Of a stretch of 64,000 bases of DNA, positions 15,189 through 22,660 are shown piece after piece (position 1 is the stretch's first letter; every line of letters begins with the position of its first letter). This DNA is from Bacteroidota bacterium (GTDB lineage: Bacteria; Bacteroidota; Bacteroidia; B-17B0; Aurantibacillaceae). The DNA lies in NCBI GenBank assembly GCA_013298715.1, contig JAAFIQ010000007.1, positions 62,001 to 126,000 of the forward strand. Direction: 5' to 3'. A program made the translations under genes and the position numbers. A model generated the notes under the pieces. The model was given only the letters and a program-made list of their open reading frames with translations, ran no database searches and had not been told where the DNA came from.

Positions 15189-16871
15189 TTACTTTGGTGT
15201 ATTAATTTTTGCGTTACACTCTTCAATTCTTTTTTTAGCATAAGGGTCATCTGCTTTTGCTTTTAAAGCTTCTTCGTAGGCTGCTTTTGCTTCAGTATAT
15301 TGTTTAAATTTGAATAAATCATCTGCTTTGGTAATATTTTCTTTGTATTTATTACCACCAATTACTGTTGGCACTTTGTATTTACTATCACCTTGCCCCT
15401 GTTTAGGCTCATCTGACTTATTTTTAGTTTCGTATTCTAATTTTTTCTTTTCAGCTTCTTCGGCAGCGCGCTTTTCCGCTTTAGCTTTGTCTTCAGCAAT
15501 TTCATCTTGTCTTATTTTTTCGAGCGCCTCTTTTTCCTTTTGTGCATGCTCTGCTTTTTGTTTTTCTTTTTCGGCTTTTTTATTTGCTTTATCTGCCAAT
15601 GCCTTTTCTTTAGCTTCTTTATCTTTTAACGCTTTTTCCTCGGCTGCTTTTTGTTTTGCAAGTTTATCAGCTTCTGCTTTTTCAGCGTCTAATTTAGCTT
15701 TGGCAGCTGCTGCTTCTGCATCAGCTTTAGCTTTTGCAACTTTATCTGCTTCCGCTTTTTCTTTGTCTGCTTTCTCCTTAGCTAGTTTTTCTTCCGCTGC
15801 CTTTGCTTTTGCAATTTTATCGGCTTCTGCTTTTTCAGCGTCTAATTTAGCTTTAGCGGCGGCGGCTTCTGCATCAGCTTTGGCTTTAGCAACCTTATCT
15901 GCTTCTGCTTTTTCTTTATCCGCTTTCTCCTTGGCTAATTTTTCCTCTGCAGCTTTTGCTTTTGCAATTTTTTCAGCCTCTGCCTTTTCAGCATCTAATT
16001 TAGCTTTAGCTGTAGCGGCTTCTTCATCTGCTTTGGCCTTTGCAATTTTTTCAGCCTCTACTTTTTCTTTATCTGCTTTCTCCTTAGCTAATTTTTCCTC
16101 TGCCGCTTTAGCCTTATCAGCCTCTTCTTTCGCTTTTTTCTCAGCAAGTTCTGCAGCTTTTTTTGCCGCATCTTCGGTTTTCTTTAAACAATCACCAACC
16201 TTTGCTAACTGTGTTACTGGATACTCTTCGCCAGGAATTAAAGCAATAGCCTCAGTATAAAGTTTTTTAGCCAATGGGCAATCAGGAATTGCTAAAGCCT
16301 TATCTCCATCAGCATTTAAGCCGCAAAACTTTTTAAACAAAGCATCTTCGGCATCATAAATTTTCGATACAATTGCTAACCCTTGCTGAGTACCAGCTTC
16401 TGTATCTTTAAATGCCTTTTTATTTTGTAGGTATTCAACTTTAATTAAATCGCTACTCAACTCGCTATAATCAATTCCAGGATAAGGTTTCACCATGATA
16501 AATCCACCTGTTATTGCAAAAGATGGTTTAAAATTATCTTCTTGCATTTTTGAAGGAACATTTAACGTATTAATACCCATTCGTTTTGAATTACATCCAG
16601 GATAAGAAACTACCAAATAAAATTCACCATTTGCCGGAACCATAACTGTAAACTCTCCTTCAGGATTTGTTTTGGTTGTACTTACCTGCGTTCCATTTCC
16701 TTTAAACAAAGTTACAGAAGCGCCACCTATAACATCCTCCTGCTTATCAGCCTTTGATGTAAGTTTCCACTTACGCAAATATACATTACTTGTTAATTTT
16801 AATTCCCATGATTGAGCAAAAAAACTTGAGGAGATAACGAACAGAATAAACGAGAAAAAATAATTTTTCAT
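15189..16871 (-). CDS. Secreted Ala/Lys-repeat coiled-coil protein with CarboxypepD-like domain
   Basis: 560 residues from the ATG at 16871. An in-frame TTG at 16898 would only add residues ahead of the signal peptide. After a signal peptide (about 1-20, ending FFAQS), residues of about 30-105 form a carboxypeptidase-regulatory-like beta sandwich (GASVTLF...NPEGEFTV). A region with a four-Cys pattern follows, and then about 230 residues of Ala/Lys/Glu-rich coiled coil that includes three 51-residue repeats. The C-terminal 55 residues resemble a TPR (YTEAKAAYEEALKAKADDPYAKKRIEECNAKI). It is probably periplasmic or cell-envelope associated. The long helix could span the periplasm in the manner of TolA, but no TolA domain is seen and the role is unknown. 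Confidence 0.7.
   Translation of the reverse strand: MKNYFFSFILFVISSSFFAQSWELKLTSNVYLRKWKLTSKADKQEDVIGGASVTLFKGNGTQVSTTKTNPEGEFTVMVPANGEFYLVVSYPGCNSKRMGINTLNVPSKMQEDNFKPSFAITGGFIMVKPYPGIDYSELSSDLIKVEYLQNKKAFKDTEAGTQQGLAIVSKIYDAEDALFKKFCGLNADGDKALAIPDCPLAKKLYTEAIALIPGEEYPVTQLAKVGDCLKKTEDAAKKAAELAEKKAKEEADKAKAAEEKLAKEKADKEKVEAEKIAKAKADEEAATAKAKLDAEKAEAEKIAKAKAAEEKLAKEKADKEKAEADKVAKAKADAEAAAAKAKLDAEKAEADKIAKAKAAEEKLAKEKADKEKAEADKVAKAKADAEAAAAKAKLDAEKAEADKLAKQKAAEEKALKDKEAKEKALADKANKKAEKEKQKAEHAQKEKEALEKIRQDEIAEDKAKAEKRAAEEAEKKKLEYETKNKSDEPKQGQGDSKYKVPTVIGGNKYKENITKADDLFKFKQYTEAKAAYEEALKAKADDPYAKKRIEECNAKINTPK
15645..16103 (-). repeat. Three in-frame 153-base tandem repeats in the coiled-coil protein
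   Basis: Each copy encodes 51 residues beginning AEEKLAKEKADKEK and ending in A-K-(A/Q)-K-A. The second and third copies differ at only two residues, while their DNA differs at many third codon positions. This suggests selection on the helix and not a very recent duplication. Confidence 0.8.
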
Positions 16872-16971
16872 TTTGATGAATTGATATAAACGTACCAAAT
16901 TACGAAAAAAAACGAATGTAAAAAGTTTAAAAAACCTAATTAAATAACAATGAAAAACAAAACTTTAATGC

Positions 16972-16979
16972 TACTTTTG
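16972..16979 (+). promoter_or_regulatory. Bacteroidota -7 promoter element (TACTTTTG) for superoxide dismutase
   Basis: The site matches TAnnTTTG and ends 22 bases before the ATG at 17002, leaving a short leader of about 15 bases. The intergenic region is shared with the divergent coiled-coil protein gene. No Fur- or OxyR-like operator is obvious by eye. Confidence 0.5.
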
Positions 16980-17001
16980 AAACATACTAAAAATAAATTT
17001 T

Positions 17002-17616
17002 ATGGCTTTTGAATTACCAAAATTAAATTATGCGTTTAACGCACTAGAACCACACGTGGATGCAAAAACAATGGAAATCCATCACGGCAAACACCACCAA
17101 ACTTATGTAACAAATTTAAACAATGCTTCAACTGGCAATGAATTAGAAAAAATGAGTATTGAAGATATTTGTAAAAATATAAGCAAATACCCAATGGCTG
17201 TAAGAAATAATGGTGGCGGACATTATAACCATACTTTGTTTTGGGAAATAATGGCTCCTAACGCTGGAGGCGTGCCAACCAACGAAATTGGAAAAGCGAT
17301 TGAAGCAGAATTAGGAGGTTTTGAAAAATTTAAAACTGATTTTTGCGCTGCTGGTGCAACCCGCTTTGGAAGCGGCTGGGCTTGGCTTTGTGTAAAAACT
17401 GATGGTAAACTTTGTGTTTGCAGTACGCCAAATCAAGATAATCCATTAATGGATATTGCTGAATGCAAAGGCACTCCTATTTTAGGAATGGATGTATGGG
17501 AACACGCCTACTATTTAAATTATCAAAACCGCAGACCAGATTATATGGCAGCATTTTTTAATGTTATTAATTGGAATAAAGTAAACGAATTGTACTTAAA
17601 AGTAATTGGTAAATAA
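17002..17616 (+). CDS. Superoxide dismutase (Fe/Mn family)
   Basis: 204 residues, normal for the family. It converts superoxide to oxygen and hydrogen peroxide in the cytoplasm. Metal ligands are in place: His in EIHHGKHH near residue 27, His in HYNHTLFW near 75, and Asp and His in [11 protein letters not shown] near 160. The family signature DVWEHAYY is complete, as is the FGSGWAWL strand. Whether it prefers iron or manganese cannot be decided from sequence inspection alone, so no sodA/sodB symbol is given. It is transcribed alone, with its own promoter element and terminator. Confidence 0.96.
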   Translation: MAFELPKLNYAFNALEPHVDAKTMEIHHGKHHQTYVTNLNNASTGNELEKMSIEDICKNISKYPMAVRNNGGGHYNHTLFWEIMAPNAGGVPTNEIGKAIEAELGGFEKFKTDFCAAGATRFGSGWAWLCVKTDGKLCVCSTPNQDNPLMDIAECKGTPILGMDVWEHAYYLNYQNRRPDYMAAFFNVINWNKVNELYLKVIGK

Positions 17617-17639
17617 TTTCGTTCTTGCACACTAACAAC

Positions 17640-17673
17640 AAAGGCTTTCTTACTATAGAAAGCCTTTGTTTTT
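17640..17673 (+). terminator. Rho-independent terminator after superoxide dismutase
   Basis: Ten-base arms AAAGGCTTTC (17640-17649) and GAAAGCCTTT (17658-17667) with an 8-base loop are followed by G and six T. It lies between the convergent dismutase and HipT-like genes. Confidence 0.85.
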
Positions 17674-17698
17674 TAAACACATCCTAGCACCATAAACA

Positions 17699-18712
17699 CT
17701 ACAAACCTAAACGCTTATAACGTTGCTCCAATAAATTAGCGTATTCATTTTTTAAATTATCGCTCACAAAACTTTTGTTTAGTACAGCCAACATTTCATT
17801 TTTACAATAAAAGAAATTTTCTAAAGTAGTATCTAAAACTTTTTTACTTAATCCATTAGTTTCAAAGGCTTTTAAAAAATCATTGTATTGTAACTTACTT
17901 TTTTTTGCATTTAATGTAAGCGCCAACTCTTCTTTATCAGAACTCAACACTAATTTAGTGGGAACTAAATCATAAGCCGGAGCAAGCACGTAGCCTTGAT
18001 TACCAAATTGCAACAAAGAAAAATTTTTTAAATGCATATCAGCATTTCCAGTAAAAAAACTAAACAAAACGTACTCATAAAAATTTGTTACATCTAACAA
18101 AGGATTTAGCGAATGTTTTAATAGTACCTTTCCTACTTGCTCATGACTCCCTTTGTATTTGTCTTCTGTAAGCCGTTCGGTTAGCTGACACATATCTTCC
18201 ATGTGCACCTTGCCTTTCTTCGTTCTATCAACACGCTTAGTTATGTAGCATAATGTATTATCTTGTAAATAAACTAAACTATGAGGCACCACTTTTAACC
18301 CACAAACATTAGCCATGTGCATAGTAACATCCTCTAGCTGCGGTAATTCTTTATAGTGAGTAGATGGTGGCTTAAGTATATAATCTCCGTACAAGCCAAC
18401 CAAAGTTAAACGCTTGGTTTGATTATCACTTTTTTTTCTATCTATGCTTAATGATAACTTAGGTTGTACACCAGTTACCGCCATTTGACTATGTATTATT
18501 TTTTGCGCCAGTTTATTTAAATCGCTAAAATTATACGCCAATAAAGGCGTTTCCAATTGACCAAAAAACTTTTTATTACAGGTTTCATGAAAATGTGCGT
18601 TAGGATCTACCAGAGGCTCATAACAATACAAGCAACGGTGCGCCTGATATTGAACCATTGGTTCATTCACCAGATATTCTTTATTTAAATATTTTTTTTT
18701 GTAATTTTTCAT
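17699..18712 (-). CDS. HipT-like serine/threonine kinase toxin (HipA C-terminal domain)
   Basis: 337 residues. It has the HipA kinase core without the N-terminal subdomain, which is encoded by the next gene upstream. GVQPKLSLSI at 81-90 is the Gly/Ser loop region, TGNADMHLKNFS (221-232) carries the catalytic Asp225 and Asn230, and PAYDLVPT carries the metal-binding Asp248. The N-terminus has a zinc-ribbon-like set (C27, C30, H42 or H40, C45). HipA kinases phosphorylate aminoacyl-tRNA synthetases and stop growth. In E. coli HipBST the kinase HipT acts on TrpS and is held by HipS. The start follows the HipS-like stop with no gap, so the genes are co-translated. Target here is unknown. Confidence 0.85.
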   Translation of the reverse strand: MKNYKKKYLNKEYLVNEPMVQYQAHRCLYCYEPLVDPNAHFHETCNKKFFGQLETPLLAYNFSDLNKLAQKIIHSQMAVTGVQPKLSLSIDRKKSDNQTKRLTLVGLYGDYILKPPSTHYKELPQLEDVTMHMANVCGLKVVPHSLVYLQDNTLCYITKRVDRTKKGKVHMEDMCQLTERLTEDKYKGSHEQVGKVLLKHSLNPLLDVTNFYEYVLFSFFTGNADMHLKNFSLLQFGNQGYVLAPAYDLVPTKLVLSSDKEELALTLNAKKSKLQYNDFLKAFETNGLSKKVLDTTLENFFYCKNEMLAVLNKSFVSDNLKNEYANLLEQRYKRLGL

Positions 18713-19033
18713 TTATTTAACCTCAACTACACTTACTGCACCTATACAATCATTACAACAAGCGAGTAACATTCCCATTCTATCTTTATGATTTAATTTC
18801 CAATTTTGTTCAGCTATGTTTAACAGCCAGCCCTCAGGTATTAATCCATCAAAAAAAGCAAACAGTACATAACTTTCGTACATTTTTTTTGAAAGTGGCA
18901 ATGTGAAACTTAGAGCGCTTGCCTCTGGGTTCAATAAATATTTTTCATTGTACTCAAATGTATATCCGCGTTCGGTTTCCATTAGTACTCCTGCTAATTT
19001 ATCATTAAAAAATATTTTTGCTTTTCTATTCAT
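18713..19033 (-). CDS. HipS-like antitoxin (HipA N-terminal subdomain 1)
   Basis: 106 residues matching only the N-terminal subdomain of HipA: an opening strand pair AKIFFNDKLAGVLMET, then FEYNEKYL, then SFTLPLSKKMYES, FDGLIPEGWLLNIAE and DRMGMLLACCNDCIGAVSV. In full-length HipA this is fused to the kinase. In the HipBST type it is separate and acts as the antitoxin. The start overlaps the HipB-like stop by one base (TAATG), and the stop is followed immediately by the HipT-like ATG, so this is one three-gene operon. Confidence 0.85.
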   Translation of the reverse strand: MNRKAKIFFNDKLAGVLMETERGYTFEYNEKYLLNPEASALSFTLPLSKKMYESYVLFAFFDGLIPEGWLLNIAEQNWKLNHKDRMGMLLACCNDCIGAVSVVEVK

Positions 19034-19263
19034 TACCTATTTACTGCCACAGGACCCAATTCGTAACCAAATAATTTTAAAACATCATTCACCTTATCCA
19101 TTCTTAAAGTGGGTTTGTTTTGCTCCAAATCTCTAACAAAATGCAAACCAACATTAGCTTTACTTGCCAATTCAACTTGCGAAATTTTTGTCATTTTGCG
19201 GCGTTGCTTCACAAAACTTGCAAGTATGTTTGGTGCTTCTTTTTGCTTTTTTGTTTTTTTCAT
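19033..19263 (-). CDS. HipB-like XRE-family regulator (Y4mF type)
   Basis: 76 residues with a helix-turn-helix of the XRE class: KISQVELASKANVGLHFVRDLE holds the recognition helix, followed by the Y4mF-like end RMDKVNDVLKLFGYELG. First gene of the three-gene operon. HipB proteins bind operators in their own promoter and boost kinase neutralisation. AT-rich inverted repeats lie just upstream and are candidate operators. Confidence 0.85.
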   Translation of the reverse strand: MKKTKKQKEAPNILASFVKQRRKMTKISQVELASKANVGLHFVRDLEQNKPTLRMDKVNDVLKLFGYELGPVAVNR

Positions 19264-19315
19264 TCAATTAAATACTAAAATTTATTCTACAAATATACTA
19301 AAAAATTATATTATT

Positions 19316-19356
19316 AATAGTATAAAAAAATAATTTTATAAATAAATTATACTATT
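19316..19356. promoter_or_regulatory. Candidate operator for the HipB-like regulator
   Basis: Arms AATAGTATA (19316-19324) and TATACTATT (19348-19356) are perfect inverted repeats 23 bases apart, and further ATACTA/TAGTAT copies occur at 19294-19300 and 19389-19396. The whole 19264-19464 gap is extremely AT-rich and holds no gene. Its place upstream of the operon suits autoregulation. This is an inference from symmetry alone. Confidence 0.4.
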
Positions 19357-19464
19357 TAAAGTACAAAAATACATTTTATTTACATTTTATACTATATATA
19401 ATATAAAAAATAGGTGAAAAAGAAGTTTTTCACTATTAATTGCAAGAGAATAACTCGAGAAATC

Positions 19465-20322
19465 TTACTCGAACCGCTTTAAATCATTTTTAGTAAACTG
19501 CCACTCAGGCGTGTGAATAATTTCGACTTCACTTAAGGCATACCAAGGGCTTAATAATTCATTACTTGGATTTTTTAATACTTGAATTTCTTGAGCAGGC
19601 ATATAACTTTGCGCTAACAAATAAATTTTTTGTTTTGATATAGTATGAACTGCCATATCTACAACAATTACAGCATGCCCAGGACTACCACCTTGAATTA
19701 GCACATCGCCAATTTGCATTTCATTGATTGGAACAGATTTTAATTGTTTTGAAAGGGAAAGCGTGCCAGCATAACTAAAAACCATTTCTAGATAATTCCA
19801 AAAATCCGAATACGAAGTTGAAGCCTTGCCTCCATTTACCCAATTAACCGAATTGCCTTTTACAGAAATTCGTTTTCCTTTCATCCATTCTTTGTATTGT
19901 GCTTTAAATCCATTTGTAAAATTAAAAGAGATTTTATCGTAATATTTGAATTTATATAAATACTCTGCTCTCAGTCTCATAACTGCGTCGGCACATTGGT
20001 GTAAATCTTTATTACCAATTGGCAAATCAATCACTGCATCATACACATTATAATTTGTTTTAGACGTTCCATCGTACATCTTTACTAAACTACCCGCTTT
20101 TTTTAAAGGCAATAATCTTAAATAACTAGCGAAAGTGCTATCACCAAACGCTTCTCGAAGGTAATTTTTTGGAGTAGCAAATCGAGTTTTTATAGTTGTT
20201 CCATTACTTATAATAGTTGTGGTTGATTGTTTTGGACTAGAAAAACTATTTTGAGTGTTAACATACTGAATAATGGTTGCAAATAAACCGATTACAGAAA
20301 GTATGATAGATAAATGTTTCAT
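19465..20322 (-). CDS. DUF4846 family secreted protein
   Basis: 285 residues with an N-terminal hydrophobic signal segment (about 1-20). Conserved-looking blocks include RFATPKNYLRE, VYDAVIDLPIG, HQCADAVMRLRAEYLY, and a late GDVLIQGGSPGHAVIVVDMA, which I recognise as the DUF4846 family. The GSPGHAVIV block recalls NlpC/P60-like or papain-type His motifs, so a peptidase-like fold is possible, but no activity is established. The start overlaps the bshC stop by four bases (ATGA), so the two are translationally coupled. Confidence 0.8.
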   Translation of the reverse strand: MKHLSIILSVIGLFATIIQYVNTQNSFSSPKQSTTTIISNGTTIKTRFATPKNYLREAFGDSTFASYLRLLPLKKAGSLVKMYDGTSKTNYNVYDAVIDLPIGNKDLHQCADAVMRLRAEYLYKFKYYDKISFNFTNGFKAQYKEWMKGKRISVKGNSVNWVNGGKASTSYSDFWNYLEMVFSYAGTLSLSKQLKSVPINEMQIGDVLIQGGSPGHAVIVVDMAVHTISKQKIYLLAQSYMPAQEIQVLKNPSNELLSPWYALSEVEIIHTPEWQFTKNDLKRFE

Positions 20323-21920
20323 TTTTTTTCAATTAACAAACAACTTTTAAAATCCAATAAATTCAAATTGTTTTTAAGTTCATCAATAAAGTTAGATCCA
20401 AAACTAATATAGAACTCAGAAAAATTAGCCACCCGTTCCTGAGGCAAATTAGATGGAAATAGCTTTGATTTGATCGTTTTAATTTGATTTATTTCAACCT
20501 CTGATTTTATTTTTAAGGCTTTATTTACTTTTGCCGTTAAATTATTTATACCAGATAAGGCCTTTTGTAACTCAGATTTGACAGTACCTTCGAGCGATTT
20601 ATCAATTATAGAAATTGTTGAGAGTAATTTAGAATAAACAGATTCTAATTCATTTTTTTGTTCGTCAAAATTTACAACAGCATTATTTATGTGTTGAAAA
20701 TGATTAATTAAATCAATCTCCGTTTTATACAAATCGCTGTGGTGCAATTTTAATTTATCAATCTTATTTTGAGTAGCTTTCTCAATTAAGGTAACAAATG
20801 CTCTAGGCATCAATAAAGGATAGGTTATATTATAACTTCTAAATGCAGCTAAATATTGTAACCAATAACTTAGCTCACCCGGTCCGCCAACATAAGCCAA
20901 ATTAGGCAAAATACTTTGTTGGTAGAGCGGGCGTAAAACTACATTAGGACTAATTTTTTCGGTTTCATTTTCAATAATTTTTTCCAATTCGAGTTTAGAA
21001 AATCGAATATCTGTATCCACAACTCTAAAATTATCTTCATCAACTTTTTCTATTCTACCTCTTACACCATTGTGCATATAAAAACAATTTATAGTGCGTG
21101 GATTTACTTGAATTTTATATCCCAGTCTTTCTAATAAATTGTTTGTACTAGTAACGCATTCAAACGTCTTATTTTCAAAAATATCTTTTTTAAAGTTTGA
21201 AATAAAGGTAGATTTTAATTGTTTATTATCGCCATTAATAACTACCAAACCATACTTACCAAATTGTTCATTTACCAAAAAATGAGTAGCTTCTGTTAAA
21301 GTAGCATGTTGTAAATATGATTTTTCAAACAAATCAGTAAGTTGTTTTGCATTTTCTGAAGGACCGAGAATTGATTTGAATTCATCAAAAACAACGTTGA
21401 GTTCTTTTGTTTTAAATTTCCCAACCGCACCAGTTTGGGTTGTTTCCCATTTTAATTGTTTACCATAAACTGCAAAATTATTTATTTCTTCAAAATCATG
21501 ATCTTCGCTTGCCATCCAATATACAGGCACAAAATCATTTTCAGGATATTCTTTTTTTAAGGTTTCGCATAAATTAATTACCGAAATTATTTTATAAAAA
21601 AAGAACAACGGTCCGGTAAATAGGCATAATTGATGGCCAGTAGTAACAGTATAAGTAGTTTTACTTTTAAGTAATTCAATATTACTTCTAGTTAATTCAC
21701 TTGTGTTTTCAATCAAATCTGTTTGCTTTACAAGTGCATTAACTAATAATTCTCTATCAATACTTTGAAAATTATTATCTGAAATTATTTTTTTAAACGA
21801 AGCTAAAGAAGGAGCGTAATCATAAAATTGCTTTATCTCTTCTTTACCATCCATGTAATCATTTACCAAAGCGCCTAATACGTTTGACGTTGAAAAAGGA
21901 ATGTTTACTTTTTGAAACAT
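20319..21920 (-). CDS. bshC: Bacillithiol biosynthesis cysteine-adding enzyme BshC
   Basis: 533 residues, normal length. BshC joins cysteine to glucosaminyl-malate in the last step of bacillithiol synthesis in the cytoplasm. Diagnostic blocks are TGHQLCLFTGPLFFFYKI (near 110-127), PVYWMASEDHDFEEI (near 145) and AYVGGPGELSYWLQY (near 345), followed by a long coiled coil. bshA and bshB are not in the window. It is followed by the overlapping DUF4846 gene, an unexplained partner. Confidence 0.93.
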   Translation of the reverse strand: MFQKVNIPFSTSNVLGALVNDYMDGKEEIKQFYDYAPSLASFKKIISDNNFQSIDRELLVNALVKQTDLIENTSELTRSNIELLKSKTTYTVTTGHQLCLFTGPLFFFYKIISVINLCETLKKEYPENDFVPVYWMASEDHDFEEINNFAVYGKQLKWETTQTGAVGKFKTKELNVVFDEFKSILGPSENAKQLTDLFEKSYLQHATLTEATHFLVNEQFGKYGLVVINGDNKQLKSTFISNFKKDIFENKTFECVTSTNNLLERLGYKIQVNPRTINCFYMHNGVRGRIEKVDEDNFRVVDTDIRFSKLELEKIIENETEKISPNVVLRPLYQQSILPNLAYVGGPGELSYWLQYLAAFRSYNITYPLLMPRAFVTLIEKATQNKIDKLKLHHSDLYKTEIDLINHFQHINNAVVNFDEQKNELESVYSKLLSTISIIDKSLEGTVKSELQKALSGINNLTAKVNKALKIKSEVEINQIKTIKSKLFPSNLPQERVANFSEFYISFGSNFIDELKNNLNLLDFKSCLLIEKK

Positions 21921-22008
21921 AGAATATATTTAAATAATAATTTTGATTTGATAAAGTTGAGTAATGTAGATTACCAAAATTCATCAAAACAAAAAAGGTG
22001 GCGAAAAA

Positions 22009-22659
22009 TTACAATTTGCTTCCAAAGGCCAAATCGCCCGCATCACCCAAACCTGGGACAATGTAGGCATGCGCCGTTAATTCCTCGTCAATAGCTCCAC
22101 ACCAAATTGTGTAATCGTTATTAGGCATTTTTGCTTTTACGTGCATAATACCTTCTTTACTTGCAATAGCTGTAACAATGTGCGTATGAGCTGGGGTACC
22201 TCTTTCTAATAATGCTTTGTAAGTAAGCACCATACTCGAACCTGTGGCTAACATTGGATCGCAGAGAATAATTGTTTTTCCGTTCAGATCAGGACAAGCC
22301 ACATACTCTAAAGCAATTTCAAAACTATTATCTTTGTGATGACGGCGATAAGCACTAATAAACGCATTTTGAGCTTTATCAAAATAGTTTAAAACCCCCA
22401 AATGCAAAGGCAAACCAGCACGCAAAATGGTTGCAATTATTGGTTCTTCTTTTATCAAACTACACTCCGCTTCACCTAATGGTGTTGTAACTATCTTGTT
22501 TTCAAAATGCATTGTTTTACTTATTTCGTAGGCAAACACCTCGCCCATGCGCTCGAGGTTGCGCCTAAAGCGCATGCTGTCTTTTTGAATTTTCGTATCG
22601 CGTATTTCAGCAATAAATTGATTAAAAACAGAATTGCTTTTAGATAAATCGTGTATCAT
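22009..22659 (-). CDS. upp: Uracil phosphoribosyltransferase
   Basis: 216 residues. It converts uracil and PRPP to UMP (pyrimidine salvage). The PRPP-binding loop DPMLATGSS (near residue 133) and the uracil-binding C-terminal AYIVPGLGDAGDLAFG are intact, and the flexible RRHHKDNSFE segment fits the family. It lies 1 base downstream of the PD40 protein gene on the same strand, so the two are probably co-transcribed, though the functions are unrelated. Confidence 0.95.
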   Translation of the reverse strand: MIHDLSKSNSVFNQFIAEIRDTKIQKDSMRFRRNLERMGEVFAYEISKTMHFENKIVTTPLGEAECSLIKEEPIIATILRAGLPLHLGVLNYFDKAQNAFISAYRRHHKDNSFEIALEYVACPDLNGKTIILCDPMLATGSSMVLTYKALLERGTPAHTHIVTAIASKEGIMHVKAKMPNNDYTIWCGAIDEELTAHAYIVPGLGDAGDLAFGSKL

Positions 22660-22660
22660 G

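Noticed and set aside
15310..16260. 316-codon open frame opposite the coiled-coil protein, Ala/Ser-rich with a membrane-like look
   Set aside because: It is the mirror of the Ala/Lys/Glu repeat codons on the other strand. Such repeats leave the reverse strand free of stops, and the composition has no family likeness.
16871..16898. TTG start for the coiled-coil protein
   Set aside because: It would place nine polar residues before an otherwise normal signal peptide. The ATG at 16871 is better.
19033..19263. Argonaute-linked regulator
   Set aside because: The XRE protein is coupled to the HipS/HipT-like genes and lies 6 kb from the Argonaute, outside the element.
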